Positions 46,141-55,379 of a stretch of 64,000 bases of DNA are shown here, one piece after another. This DNA comes from Muricauda sp. SCSIO 64092 (GTDB taxonomy: Bacteria > Bacteroidota > Bacteroidia > Flavobacteriales > Flavobacteriaceae): NCBI RefSeq assembly GCF_023016285.1, contig NZ_CP095413.1, positions 1,860,001 to 1,924,000 of the forward strand, read 5' to 3'. Made by a program: the position numbers and the translations under genes. The first letter of the stretch is position 1. Every line of letters starts with the position of its first letter. Below the pieces are notes generated by a model. The model saw only the letters and a program-made list of their open reading frames with translations. It was not told where the DNA came from and searched no databases.

Positions 46141-46706
46141 GGGCTTTTTTTGCCGACCGGAAATACGTTACAAAAGACCTTAGGGAAAAACGCCTTCCCA
46201 AGGGGGACTATGAAAACTGTGTTTTTGAAAACTGCCAGTTCCAAGAGGGTCTTTTGGACAACCAGAATTTTGTGGAGTGCCAGTTTGTAAACTGTGATTT
46301 GACCAATACCAACGTGGCACATACCCAATTCAATGGCGTAAGGTTTGAAGGATGCAAATTGGTGGGCGTACATTTTGAAACCTGTGACCCTTTACTATTG
46401 GATTTTGGGTTCAAGGGATGTAATCTCACCTTGGCCTCCTTTTATGAAATGGATATTTCGGGGACCCATTTCCTGGATTGCCGAATGCACAAGGTAGATT
46501 TTACGGCAAGCATACTATCAAAGTGCAATTTTGCCGAATGCGATTTTAAGGACGCCGTTTTTGAAGGAACCCATCTGGAAAGGGCAAACTTTGTTTTGGC
46601 ATTCAATTATACCATTGACCCTAACAAAAACACCGTCAAAAAAGCAAGGTTCAGCCAAGAGGGACTCATTGGTCTCCTGAAAAAATACGATATTGTAGTC
46701 AACTAA
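46137..46706 (+). CDS. Pentapeptide-repeat protein (Qnr-like fold)
   Basis: 189 residues. Tandem A(D/N)LXX-type repeats run from about 25 to 165: [60 protein letters not shown]. They build a right-handed beta-helix. The ATG overlaps the stop of the upstream gene (ATGA), so the pair is translationally coupled. Qnr members mimic DNA and protect gyrase, but most members have unknown roles; the fold alone does not imply resistance. Confidence 0.85.
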   Translation: MRAFFADRKYVTKDLREKRLPKGDYENCVFENCQFQEGLLDNQNFVECQFVNCDLTNTNVAHTQFNGVRFEGCKLVGVHFETCDPLLLDFGFKGCNLTLASFYEMDISGTHFLDCRMHKVDFTASILSKCNFAECDFKDAVFEGTHLERANFVLAFNYTIDPNKNTVKKARFSQEGLIGLLKKYDIVVN

Positions 46707-46722
46707 CCTCCAATAAACCACT

Positions 46723-47214
46723 ATGAGACACCTTGTTCCCTTTCTATTGGCGCCATTGCATGTGTTACTTGCGCAAAACACACTGCAAATGGAACAAGGG
46801 GATACTTCGCCCGACGCCACTATTACGCTTGTGGAATTTATGGAAGGACATTGGACCGGTACCGCATTTGGGGGTGTCACAGAGGAAATATGGAGTCCGG
46901 ATATTGGCGGGAGTATGATGTTTGTTTTTAGACACCTTATTGATGACAAGGTAAACTTTTACGAAATAGGCCATATTCGTGAAGTGGGCAATAGCCTTGT
47001 TTTTGAGCTAAAACACTTTGATGCCAATCTACATGGCTGGGAAGCCAGAGATGAAGTGCAACAATTCAAGTTCATAAAAGCTGAAGGCAATCGGGTCTAT
47101 TTTGATGGATTCACCTTTGAAAACATCAGTCCCCAAAAAATTGCCATTTATGGTCTAATAGGCAATGATGATGGCACAACCACCGAGATGGTTTTTAATT
47201 ACAACAGGCAGTAG
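46723..47214 (+). CDS. Secreted DUF6265-like protein
   Basis: 163 residues with a signal-like leader (MRHLVPFLLAPLHVLLAQ). The domain is a small beta-barrel: FMEGHWTGTAFGGVTEEIWS opens it, then GGSMMFVFRH, then VFELKHFDANLHGWEARD. This matches DUF6265-type proteins, which have lipocalin-like shape and no known activity. It follows the pentapeptide gene by 16 bp, likely in one transcript. Confidence 0.7.
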   Translation: MRHLVPFLLAPLHVLLAQNTLQMEQGDTSPDATITLVEFMEGHWTGTAFGGVTEEIWSPDIGGSMMFVFRHLIDDKVNFYEIGHIREVGNSLVFELKHFDANLHGWEARDEVQQFKFIKAEGNRVYFDGFTFENISPQKIAIYGLIGNDDGTTTEMVFNYNRQ

Positions 47215-47217
47215 CAC

Positions 47218-47565
47218 ATGAAAAAATGCATCGAGTGTGGTATCGAAATCCGGGGAAGGGCAGATAAAAAGTTCTGTTCGGACTACTGTCGCAATGCCTA
47301 CAATAACAAGCTCAATAAGGATAGTAAAAACTTGGTTCGCAATATCAACAACAGACTGCGAAAAAACTACCGGATATTGGACAGTTTTGAACTCAAAGAT
47401 GGAAAAACGCGGACCACCAAAACCCGTTTATTGGATAAGGGATTCGATTTTGAGTACCTTACCAATCTGTATACCACAAAGAAGGGCACTACGTATTTCT
47501 TTGTCTATGATCTGGGGTATCTTCCTTTGGACAATGATTTTTATATGATTGTAAAAAGAGAGTAA
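47218..47565 (+). CDS. Zinc-ribbon hypothetical protein
   Basis: 115 residues. N-terminal C-x-x-C-G (KKCIECGIEIRG) and C-x-x-x-C-R (DKKFCSDYCRNAYNN) give a four-cysteine zinc ribbon. The rest is basic and helical, then YFFVYDLGYLPLDNDFYMIV, a conserved tail of short flavobacterial proteins. Function unknown; nucleic-acid binding is possible given the basic composition. Only 3 bp from the previous gene. Confidence 0.75.
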   Translation: MKKCIECGIEIRGRADKKFCSDYCRNAYNNKLNKDSKNLVRNINNRLRKNYRILDSFELKDGKTRTTKTRLLDKGFDFEYLTNLYTTKKGTTYFFVYDLGYLPLDNDFYMIVKRE

Positions 47566-47589
47566 CCAACCCGTTAGTAGTTAAGATGG

Positions 47590-47862
47590 TTAATTGATGT
47601 AAACAAGTATTAAAAAACCTACCAAAAAAAATAGTATAAGTACAATCGTTTCAATCCTTTTTTCAGATTTTAGCTTTTCTCTTATACTTGTCTTCACTTC
47701 TTCCAATTCAGATTCAGATAAATCTGGGAAGTCAAACTTATAATTTGTATCCGCAGATTTAAAACCTAATTTTTTGCGGTTAAATTTTCCTTGATTTTTG
47801 TCTTTTCGTACTTTTTTTCGAGCTAATGTAGCTTTGAATTGAGATAAACTCCCATCCGCCAT
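47590..47862 (-). CDS. Hypothetical small membrane protein
   Basis: 90 residues. The N-terminal 40 residues are strongly basic (KATLARKKVRKDKNQGKFNR), an acidic helical region follows (DLSESELEEVKTSIREKL), and the C-terminus is one membrane span (ETIVLILFFLVGFLILVYIN). Single-pass with a charged cytoplasmic head. No family recognised; it might be a small regulatory or scaffold protein. Confidence 0.55.
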   Translation of the reverse strand: MADGSLSQFKATLARKKVRKDKNQGKFNRKKLGFKSADTNYKFDFPDLSESELEEVKTSIREKLKSEKRIETIVLILFFLVGFLILVYIN

Positions 47863-47963
47863 AAGATTAGGTTTCTAACTTTAGAAGTCACACAACTGAG
47901 AATAAAGTATTGCCTAAGAGATTCATTAATACGATTCCTTATCCAGCTAGCGATTATAAAAAA

Positions 47964-48434
47964 TCATTTCCAATTGGCCCCACTTAACTTCAATGCGGCA
48001 ACAACAATGTCCTTTCTACTGATCTGGCCTACCAGTATCCCATCCTTCATTACGGGCAACCGCCTTCGGTTATGCCTGTCAAAAACGCCGGCAGCATCAA
48101 ATATGCTCATATCGTGGGGAATGGTCTCCACATTCTTGGTCATAAAACGTTCAACACTCTTGTCCAAAATAGGTTGATTAAAGTACCTGCTTTCAGAGAT
48201 TTGCTTCATGCAGTCCGCTTCGGAAATAATCCCGACAAGAAACCCGCTATCGTCCATGACCGGACCTCCGGAAATTTTATACTTGGCAAAGGCCTCCATG
48301 ACTTCCAGAACGGATTGCTTTGGAGAAAAAGTCACTAATTTTCTGGTCATATAGTCGGAAACCAAAATAGGTCCCCCGGAATCCTTTTTACTATCCACTT
48401 TAGCCCGCGCCCCTTGAAAACTCTTGATTCCCAT
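47964..48434 (-). CDS. CBS-domain protein
   Basis: 156 residues with two CBS motifs: VSDYMTRKLVTFSPKQSVLE through GGPVMDDSGFLVGIISEADC (about 25-80) and VERFMTKNVETIPHDMSIFD through RRLPVMKDGILVGQISRKDI (about 90-145). The pair makes a Bateman module that binds adenine nucleotides or similar. No effector domain is attached. Likely a regulatory subunit for another protein; partner not evident next door. Confidence 0.88.
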   Translation of the reverse strand: MGIKSFQGARAKVDSKKDSGGPILVSDYMTRKLVTFSPKQSVLEVMEAFAKYKISGGPVMDDSGFLVGIISEADCMKQISESRYFNQPILDKSVERFMTKNVETIPHDMSIFDAAGVFDRHNRRRLPVMKDGILVGQISRKDIVVAALKLSGANWK

Positions 48435-48557
48435 GTTAGCGTATTTTATTGGTTAACTATTAAAGTTAGTGATTTTATTGCGAAGAATCTAAATTTTAGT
48501 GCCGAAACCTGAGAAGCTGTTAATATTTCCTATTTTTAATACGTAACCAAGACCAAC

Positions 48558-50840
48558 ATGAACTTTTCAAAGATCGTTGCCTTTTTTCTCCTCCTTTTTG
48601 CCGTTTATTGGAGTTATCGTTCCCTTATGCCCCATGCGATGGCCGATACGGATTTGGAGCAATGGGACTTTCAATTGGACAATGCATTGAAACACGTTAA
48701 AACGCTCTCCCTTACACAGCATGCCGTTGGGTTTCCGGGGCATACCAATGCCATGAACTATGTGGTCTCCGAGCTTAAAAGAATGGGGTTGCAGGTGAGC
48801 ACCCAAGAAGGATTTATCGCCGGGGATGGGGGCAATCTCTGCAAGGCCACCAACATTATTGCCAAGATAAGAGGAACTTCCAAAGGAAAAGCGCTTCTAT
48901 TGCTCTCCCACTATGATAGCGCCCCCCATTCTTCCTACGGTGCAAGTGACGCGGCAAGTGGAGTCGCTACCATTTTGGAAGGGGTACGGGCCTTGTTGGC
49001 GAATGGAAAGGTCCCAAAGAATGATATCATTATCCTGATAAGCGATGCGGAGGAATTGGGACTTAATGGGGCGGAACTTTTTGTACACCAACATCCTTGG
49101 GCAAAAAATGTAGGGCTTGTACTGAATTTTGAAGCCCGCGGAAGTGGTGGCCCCAGTTATATGCTTATTGAAACCAATAGGGGCAATAGTAAACTGATCA
49201 AAGAATTTACGGCGGCCAATCCAAAGTATCCGGTAGCAAACTCTTTGGCCTATAGCATCTACAAAATGCTTCCCAATGACACGGACCTAACGGTATTTCG
49301 AGAGGATGGGGATATTGAGGGGTTCAATTTCGCCTTTATCGATGATCACTATGACTACCATACTGCACTGGATATTCACGAAAGATTGGATCACAACTCA
49401 TTGATCCATCAAGCCAGTTACTTAATGCCCTTAATGGAACACTTTGCCGGTACGGATTTAACGGACCTTAAAAGCCTTAGTGATCTCGTATATTTCAATA
49501 TCCCTGTTTTTAAATTTATCTCCTATCCCTTCGAGTGGATATGGCCCATGTTTGGCTTGGCCTGTATTTTATTTGTTCTGCTACTGATACTCGGGTTTAG
49601 AAAAGGGGAACTGGAAGTAAAAAGCATCCTTATTGGATTTTTACCGGTAGTGCTCATCCTGGTCATCAACGGATTGGCAGGATATTACACCTGGCCCATT
49701 TTAAAATGGTGGTATCCATGGTACAGGGACATTTTACATGGCTTTACCTATAACGGCCATCTATACATCATGGAAATGAGCCTATTCGCCATAGCCGTAT
49801 GCTTTTTTGTGTACAAAAAGTTCAAAAAAATAAAATTGGCCAATTTACTGGTCGCTCCAATAGTCATCTGGCTTTTGATATGTGGATTGGTTGCAGTGTA
49901 CCTAAAAGGGGCCAGTTTTTTCATTGTTCCGGTCTTTGGTTTACTGGCGGCATTATTGGTATTCATCAACCAAGAAAAACCCAATCCGCTATTGCTATTG
50001 TTCCTTTGCCTGCCCGCTGTTTTTATGCATTCCCCCTTTATCCAAATGTTTCCCGTTGGTCTGGGCCTCAAAATGATGGTTGCCGCCACTGTTTTGACCT
50101 CTTTGCTGTTCTTTTTAACGCTTCCCCTTCTTGGTAGGATAAAAAAGCATACGACCCTGGGCATACTGGCGCTATTACTGTTTGCCGTTTATGGGATTAG
50201 GGCACATTTAAATGCTTCCTTTTCCGAGGAACATCCAAAACCAAGCAGCTTACTCTACGTATACCATGCCGATACTGATGAAGCCCAATGGGCTTCCTAT
50301 GACGAGGTATTGATCGATTGGAATGCCCAGTTCCTAAAAACCGGGGAAGAAGACCGACAGACAAAAGGCCTGAATACACTGAGCAGCAAATACAATACCC
50401 GTTTTAAGCATACGGCCCCAGCACAAAAAAAGAATATTGTACTACCGGAAATTTTGGTTACCAAGGATACCGTGGTTGCGGATAAAAGACAATTGACGGT
50501 ATGCGTTACACCAAAGCGTGCGGTCAATCGATTGGAAGTATTTACCAATGACATTGCAATCCATAATTGTGCCGTGAACGGAGTTTCCCTTTCCGAATAT
50601 TACTTACAAAATCGTAGAAATGGCAAACTGATCACGCATTTTATCAGTAATAACGCCTATACGGAAATTGATTTGACCATGGCAAAGGACAAAACACTTG
50701 AACTTTCCTTTTATGAGGCTTCAAATGATTTATTGATCAACCCTTTGTTCACTGTTCCCGAACGCCCCAAAAGCAGTATTCCCATGCCTTTTGTCCTGAA
50801 TGATGCTATTTTGGTCATCAAAAAAATGAAGTTTGAATAA
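48558..50840 (+). CDS. M28 family zinc peptidase with membrane C-terminal half
   Basis: 760 residues. After an N-terminal membrane anchor (about 5-22) comes the M28 catalytic domain (about 40-315): LLLSHYDSAPHSSYGASDAA carries the first zinc His and the bridging Asp, ISDAEELGLNGAELF has the catalytic Glu pair, NFEARGSGG follows, and FAFIDDHYDYHTALD carries the last His. The C-terminal half (about 330-560) has at least seven membrane spans and then a periplasmic end. This is the Fxna/ERMP1-type layout. Probably an envelope aminopeptidase. Confidence 0.88.
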   Translation: MNFSKIVAFFLLLFAVYWSYRSLMPHAMADTDLEQWDFQLDNALKHVKTLSLTQHAVGFPGHTNAMNYVVSELKRMGLQVSTQEGFIAGDGGNLCKATNIIAKIRGTSKGKALLLLSHYDSAPHSSYGASDAASGVATILEGVRALLANGKVPKNDIIILISDAEELGLNGAELFVHQHPWAKNVGLVLNFEARGSGGPSYMLIETNRGNSKLIKEFTAANPKYPVANSLAYSIYKMLPNDTDLTVFREDGDIEGFNFAFIDDHYDYHTALDIHERLDHNSLIHQASYLMPLMEHFAGTDLTDLKSLSDLVYFNIPVFKFISYPFEWIWPMFGLACILFVLLLILGFRKGELEVKSILIGFLPVVLILVINGLAGYYTWPILKWWYPWYRDILHGFTYNGHLYIMEMSLFAIAVCFFVYKKFKKIKLANLLVAPIVIWLLICGLVAVYLKGASFFIVPVFGLLAALLVFINQEKPNPLLLLFLCLPAVFMHSPFIQMFPVGLGLKMMVAATVLTSLLFFLTLPLLGRIKKHTTLGILALLLFAVYGIRAHLNASFSEEHPKPSSLLYVYHADTDEAQWASYDEVLIDWNAQFLKTGEEDRQTKGLNTLSSKYNTRFKHTAPAQKKNIVLPEILVTKDTVVADKRQLTVCVTPKRAVNRLEVFTNDIAIHNCAVNGVSLSEYYLQNRRNGKLITHFISNNAYTEIDLTMAKDKTLELSFYEASNDLLINPLFTVPERPKSSIPMPFVLNDAILVIKKMKFE

Positions 50841-51639
50841 GACCATCGGAATACTTGGCTGTGGTTGGCTGGGCACTTCTTTAGGCGTAAGCCTCTTAAA
50901 AGACGGCTATCAGGTAAAAGGTTCCACGACATCTACGGACAAATTGGATTCCTTGAACCAAAAGGGCATCTTGGCTTACCCTATCCACCTTAATGAAGGC
51001 TCAGTGGATGGAAAGATAGGGGAATTCCTGACCGATCTGGATGTTTTGGTCATTAACGTACCTCCCAATTTGCGTAAGGATCCCTCAAGTGATTACATAG
51101 CCAAAATGCAGCTACTCTTGGAAAACATCAAAGGTTTCCCAATACACCATATCCTTTTTGTGAGCAGTACTTCGGTATATGGTGACGTGGAAGGTGAAAT
51201 AACGGAAGATACCGTTCCACAACCTGTGACAAAGTCCGGAAAACAGCTTTTAAAATCCGAACGATTGTTTTTCAACGAAACTCAGTTTTCAACCACTATC
51301 ATTCGATTTGGGGGCCTTATTGGGGAAGACCGGCATCCCATAACCCAGCTTTCCGGGAGAACCCTAACCAACGGAGGGGAACTCATCAACTTAATCCATA
51401 AAAACGATTGTATCCATATGATACGAACGATCCTAAAAAATGGATACTGGAACCAGCTGTTTAATGGGGTCTATCCTTATCACCCAACCAAAGCGGAATA
51501 TTATACCGTAGAGGCCAAAAAAAGGGGGGTCCCACCCCCCAACTACACACAGGGCACTGCAAAAGCCAATAAGAAGAAGGTGATTTTTAGAAATTTTTAT
51601 GTTAAAAAGCACCTTCTGACCACATCCATTTCTTCTTGA
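50833..51639 (+). CDS. NAD-dependent epimerase/dehydratase-like (extended SDR)
   Basis: 268 residues starting at TTG 50833, with its start overlapping the end of the M28 gene by 8 bp, so translation is coupled. GILGCGWLGTSLGVSLLKDG is the nucleotide-binding glycine motif. VSSTSVYGDVEG is typical of the YeeZ/YliI-like group (S and Y, without a clear Y-x-x-x-K). Its substrate is unknown. The C-terminal part (NGGELINLIHKNDCIHMIRT) matches the same family. Confidence 0.85.
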   Translation: MNKTIGILGCGWLGTSLGVSLLKDGYQVKGSTTSTDKLDSLNQKGILAYPIHLNEGSVDGKIGEFLTDLDVLVINVPPNLRKDPSSDYIAKMQLLLENIKGFPIHHILFVSSTSVYGDVEGEITEDTVPQPVTKSGKQLLKSERLFFNETQFSTTIIRFGGLIGEDRHPITQLSGRTLTNGGELINLIHKNDCIHMIRTILKNGYWNQLFNGVYPYHPTKAEYYTVEAKKRGVPPPNYTQGTAKANKKKVIFRNFYVKKHLLTTSISS

Positions 51640-51759
51640 TACACCACAACTAAAAAGTGTTTCACAACAAAAGCCCTGTGTTGCTGTTAATTAAAGTATT
51701 GATTTAAAAGGCTTAACGACGAAATGCATAGTTTTACAACACATCAAAAATGTATAGTT

Positions 51760-52134
51760 ATGGAAACTTTTAATGTAAAATCGAGGATTTTGATGGAAAT
51801 GGAAAGTCTGATCGCTCGCAGTAGTTCAAAAAGGGAAATGACCCCAAAAAACAAGTCGTTTCATGAAGCCATTATTAAAAAGCACTACAATGCCGTGGAT
51901 GTTAACATTGATTACCATCGCAGTAGGGTAAAGATGAATGTGGTCATGGATGAAAGTGGTTATGATCCCAAAACGGTAAACATGGACCTTGTGGTCTTAC
52001 CCACGAACCTTTTTTTCAAAAATCTTCGGGATTTTTTAAAATCGTGCCTGGAAGGGGATGCCAAGAGCATTGCTTTTTATGCTAAGCTAATGAAGGATTT
52101 ATCGAGCAAAGAGACGGTGCATCTTGCCGTTTGA
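51760..52134 (+). CDS. Hypothetical protein
   Basis: 124 residues from the ATG at 51760; a TTTTAC-containing stretch upstream makes the earlier ATG at 51724 (136 residues) less likely. The protein is charged and has no signal peptide (METFNVKSRILMEMESLIAR). The C-terminal part LPTNLFFKNLRDFLKSCLEG is amphipathic. No domain recognised. A strong terminator follows 28 bp after the stop. Confidence 0.5.
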   Translation: METFNVKSRILMEMESLIARSSSKREMTPKNKSFHEAIIKKHYNAVDVNIDYHRSRVKMNVVMDESGYDPKTVNMDLVVLPTNLFFKNLRDFLKSCLEGDAKSIAFYAKLMKDLSSKETVHLAV

Positions 52135-52161
52135 CCTTAAAACCAAAAATCGCTACTGAAA

Positions 52162-52185
52162 AAGATGCTTTGGGCATCTTTTTTT
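52162..52185 (+). terminator. Intrinsic terminator
   Basis: AAGATGC (52162-52168) and GCATCTT (52174-52180) with a 5-nt loop, then a run of T's. It ends the gene at 51760-52134. Confidence 0.75.
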
Positions 52186-52233
52186 GTTTGGGTACTTTCC
52201 AAATCTTTAACAGCCTGCTTTGGTTTATTTTTT

Positions 52234-52241
52234 TAGTTTTG
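52234..52241 (+). promoter_or_regulatory. -7 promoter element of the TPR gene
   Basis: TAGTTTTG (exact TAnnTTTG), 21 bp before the ATG at 52263. Confidence 0.5.
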
Positions 52242-52262
52242 CCGCACTAAAGCATTAAAAGG

Positions 52263-52958
52263 ATGAAAAAATTGTTTTTTATCACCGTGTTATTGGCCTC
52301 GGTATCCCTTTTTTCACAAAGTAATGCCAATTTAAAGGGCCATTTTGAAAAGTATTACCTGGAGATGAGAAAGCAGGGCGATGTCAATGGGGTCATCAAC
52401 GCCCTGACCCATTTAAACGTCATAGCCCCATCCCAGGAAAGAAAGGATACCCTGGCTTATGTGTATATGAACGGCAACCAGCATTTGCAGGCCTTGAACA
52501 CCATTGGGATTGAAAAAAATGAATCGGATTCCAATTTGGCCGTACAAGTAAAGGCCGTATCCTTAAAAGCTTTAAATCAACCCAAAAGGGCCATAGAACA
52601 ATTTCAGGTGCTCTATGACAGGAAAGCTGACCCTTACATCGCTTATGAATTGGCCGATTTAAAAATCCAAATCGGTGAAATGGAAAGTGCCTCGAAAGAC
52701 ATTGAATATGGTATTGCAAATTCTACCTTGAACATGAAGCACGCCTTTTATGAGCGCCAGCAACCCTATGAAGTACCTTTAAAGGCTGCATTTTATCACT
52801 TAAAGGGACTGGTAATCTTCAATGGGGACAAAAGCAAGGTTGATGAAGCCATTGCCTTTATGGACAAGGCATTGGATTTGGATTCCAATTTTAACCTGGC
52901 CAGTTTAAGCAAACAGGCGTTGGAAAAGCGTAAAACCGAAGGGGATACCGGAAATTAA
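52263..52958 (+). CDS. Secreted TPR-like protein
   Basis: 231 residues with a signal peptide (MKKLFFITVLLASVSLFSQ). Helical hairpins run from about 25 to the end, with TPR-like A/L/A and Y/P spacing (ALNTIGIEKNES, RAIEQFQVLYDRKADPYIAY, VDEAIAFMDKALDLDSNFNL). A protein-interaction scaffold in the periplasm is likely. Convergent with the NTF2-like gene: both stops lie on one shared TTAA. Confidence 0.75.
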   Translation: MKKLFFITVLLASVSLFSQSNANLKGHFEKYYLEMRKQGDVNGVINALTHLNVIAPSQERKDTLAYVYMNGNQHLQALNTIGIEKNESDSNLAVQVKAVSLKALNQPKRAIEQFQVLYDRKADPYIAYELADLKIQIGEMESASKDIEYGIANSTLNMKHAFYERQQPYEVPLKAAFYHLKGLVIFNGDKSKVDEAIAFMDKALDLDSNFNLASLSKQALEKRKTEGDTGN

Positions 52959-53470
52959 TTTCCTTTTGAAACGGATTTCCTTTTTAAATCAATAAGCAGA
53001 AGGCTGTCCTTCTGCTTTTTTAGTTGTACCAATGCCTTAACATTTTCATTGGGTACGGCTATGGAAAGTACATAATGGGCAATTTTCCAGTTGCCATTCA
53101 CCTTTTTCAACACTCCAGATCCCCTGCAAAGCTTCATTTGGGTGTCCAGCAATTCATCGAACCAAGCGAATTGCCCGTTATCATCCAGGTATATATTGCG
53201 TTCCACGGCGGTAAAACCCCATGCTTTGCCCCGGTCGAAATACGGTTTGGAAAAATCCTTGAATTCCTGATTTTGCCAGTTTTCCATGGCATCCGTTCCC
53301 AAAAACACACCATCATCCGTCATGAGGGAAAAATATCCTTCAAAGTCGGCATTTGAAGCGGCAAGGTGCCAGTTGTCCAAAACACCGCCAATGGTCGCTT
53401 TCTCACTTTCCTGGGCCGAAAGCAGGAATCCAACAGACAAAAGATAGGCCAGGATTACATTATTCCTCAT
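52955..53470 (-). CDS. Secreted NTF2-like (SnoaL/DUF4440) protein
   Basis: 171 residues with a signal peptide (MRNNVILAYLLSVGFLLSAQ). The domain is the NTF2-like alpha/beta cone: LDNWHLAASNADFEGYFSLM, then DDGVFLGTDAMENWQNQEF, then NGNWKIAHYVLSIAVPNE. Such proteins act as small binding domains or weak hydrolases. Its start overlaps the lipoprotein gene (53460 region) by 11 bp, so the two form a pair. Confidence 0.85.
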   Translation of the reverse strand: MRNNVILAYLLSVGFLLSAQESEKATIGGVLDNWHLAASNADFEGYFSLMTDDGVFLGTDAMENWQNQEFKDFSKPYFDRGKAWGFTAVERNIYLDDNGQFAWFDELLDTQMKLCRGSGVLKKVNGNWKIAHYVLSIAVPNENVKALVQLKKQKDSLLLIDLKRKSVSKGN

Positions 53471-53957
53471 TCAATATCAATTTCGGATCAAGGGTATTGC
53501 TTATAATATTGTTGAATTGGTTTTTGTAGGCATTATAGGCCAACATCATCTCTTCCATGGATTTGTACACATCCCTTCTATCTTTGAGATTTCCCTTCAC
53601 CTTATAGAGAAAGGTACGGAACACCTGCTGTCTGCTTTTTATTTGAAGCTTATCAAACAATTCCGGATAACCGGCTTCGGCCAGGGTCTTTTCCCTTTCG
53701 ATCAAATCGTCTATGGCCAACATAAGGTCTTCGGTATTGGTTGCACGTTTTAAGATGGCATAGCTGGTTTCCATTGCCTTAAATTCCTGCCAGTCGGCCA
53801 CCAAAGCGGCCACTTCTTCATCAAGCGTGGCGTCTTGGGGCAGATTTTGAAACGAAAATGATTCCGGTGCTTCAACCGTGGCAACTTCCCCTTCTTTTTG
53901 GTTTCTGCAAGCAAAAAAAGTTACGCATATCCATAGCCAAACAATGTGTTTCCCCAT
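53460..53957 (-). CDS. Hypothetical lipoprotein, helical
   Basis: 165 residues from the ATG at 53957; a longer in-frame start at 54002 would put residues before the leader. MGKHIVWLWICVTFFAC is a lipobox leader. The mature region is almost entirely helical (EEVAALVADWQEFKAMETSY, LDKLQIKSRQQVFRTFLYKV). No family known. Overlapping the NTF2-like gene by 11 bp suggests coupled expression. Confidence 0.65.
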   Translation of the reverse strand: MGKHIVWLWICVTFFACRNQKEGEVATVEAPESFSFQNLPQDATLDEEVAALVADWQEFKAMETSYAILKRATNTEDLMLAIDDLIEREKTLAEAGYPELFDKLQIKSRQQVFRTFLYKVKGNLKDRRDVYKSMEEMMLAYNAYKNQFNNIISNTLDPKLILNEE

Positions 53958-54024
53958 ATTGCCAAAGTACAAATTCTTGGGAAAAGCTATCTTTACTTTC
54001 ACAATGATTTAATGACAAATTGGA

Positions 54025-54966
54025 ATGGACAAATCTATTTTAATCCTGGGTGCCTGCGGACAGATCGGTACGGAGCTTACCATGGTACTAAGACAAAAAT
54101 ATGGTAATGATGTGGTTGTGGCCAGTGATATTCGGGAAGGGAGTGGCACCTTAATGGAATCAGGTCCATTTGAGCTTTTGGACGCCACCAATTACGAGGC
54201 CATTGAAGATGTGGTCATGCACTATGAAATCCAGGAAGTATATCTTATGGCCGCCATGCTCAGCGCTACGGCGGAAAAGTTTCCCATGAGGGCCTGGAAC
54301 TTGAACATGAACTCATTGTTCAATGTCCTGAACCTGGGAAAGGACAAGAAAATAGATAAGATATTCTGGCCTTCCAGTATTGCGGTTTTTGGACCCAACA
54401 CCCCTAAGGAACACACGCCACAGCATACCTTAATGGAACCGAGCACGGTTTACGGAATTAGCAAGCAATCTGGTGAACGGTGGTGCGAATACTACCATAA
54501 AAAGTTTGGGGTGGACGTACGAAGCCTTCGTTATCCGGGACTTATTAGTTGGAAGACCTCACCTGGTGGGGGCACTACGGATTATGCCGTGGAAATCTAC
54601 CATAGAGCATTGGAAGAAAAAGCCTATAGCTGCTTTTTGTCCGAAGGGACCAAACTGCCCATGATGTATATGGACGATGCCATCCGCGCCACCATCTCCT
54701 TAATGGATGCCAAAGCCGATGATCTTACGGTACGCTCTTCTTATAACTTGGGTGCCATTAGTTTTACACCATTCGAAATAGCACAAAGTATTAAAAACCA
54801 TATTCCCGATTTTGAAATCAATTATGAACCGGATTTCAGACAGCAAATTGCTGACTCGTGGCCATCATCCATTGATGACTCCATGGCAAGGGAGGACTGG
54901 GGATGGAAACCTACGTTTGACCTCAATCGAATTACATCGGAAATGTTGGAAAACCTGAAAAAGTAA
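54025..54966 (+). CDS. L-threonine 3-dehydrogenase-like extended SDR
   Basis: 313 residues. GACGQIGTELTMVLR (about 9-23) is the NAD-binding glycine motif, catalytic SSIAVFG has S/T, and Y-x-x-x-K is YGISK (about 143-147). The closest group is the SDR-type L-threonine dehydrogenase of the Flavobacterium/Cupriavidus type (WPSSIAVFGPNTP, LRYPGLISWKT), which oxidises threonine to 2-amino-3-ketobutyrate. The match to this group is good but not proof of substrate. Confidence 0.85.
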   Translation: MDKSILILGACGQIGTELTMVLRQKYGNDVVVASDIREGSGTLMESGPFELLDATNYEAIEDVVMHYEIQEVYLMAAMLSATAEKFPMRAWNLNMNSLFNVLNLGKDKKIDKIFWPSSIAVFGPNTPKEHTPQHTLMEPSTVYGISKQSGERWCEYYHKKFGVDVRSLRYPGLISWKTSPGGGTTDYAVEIYHRALEEKAYSCFLSEGTKLPMMYMDDAIRATISLMDAKADDLTVRSSYNLGAISFTPFEIAQSIKNHIPDFEINYEPDFRQQIADSWPSSIDDSMAREDWGWKPTFDLNRITSEMLENLKK

Positions 54967-54976
54967 TACCCGCGTA

Positions 54977-55102
54977 TTACATATTTTCAAAAATCTTCAT
55001 GCCCAATTTTATCAAAAAATAAACCGTCACCGCCAAAAGGATCAGGTAAAAAACGATTGCTCTCTCCAAATACCCTTTGGTATTTTTGTTCTCTGCCTTC
55101 AT
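54977..55102 (-). CDS. Tiny single-pass membrane protein (41 residues)
   Basis: The minus-strand frame MKAENKNTKGYLERAIVFYL, then ILLAVTVYFLIKLGMKIFEN, then M, ends at TAA 54977-54979. Residues about 15-34 form one hydrophobic span, and the rest is charged. It lacks a clear promoter, and the interval 54967-55379 shows nothing else. Such 40-residue membrane proteins are common in flavobacteria but rarely annotated. Confidence 0.5.
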   Translation of the reverse strand: MKAENKNTKGYLERAIVFYLILLAVTVYFLIKLGMKIFENM

Positions 55103-55379
55103 AAACAACTATTCTCATTTACATGGTTAGGATAACTTAAGAACGATAGCGTTGCGTAAAAATTGAAGGATTAGTATAAGATTAACGCATTTGTACGATT
55201 TTGCTTACGCATTTGCTTTTTTTAACAATCCGATCACTTCCATTTTGTAGAAAGGGCCTATTTTCCTCATTTATTGGGGTTTAACTTTGGAATTGAGGTT
55301 GTGAATTCGGGTTCATCTGGGAGAAAACCCTCCAGGTTAAGGCCTTTCTTATTCGATTTTAAGAACCCCAGGGCCCGTG

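Noticed and set aside
46137..46706. Qnr quinolone-resistance gene
   Set aside because: Only the pentapeptide fold is shared; this does not establish resistance function.
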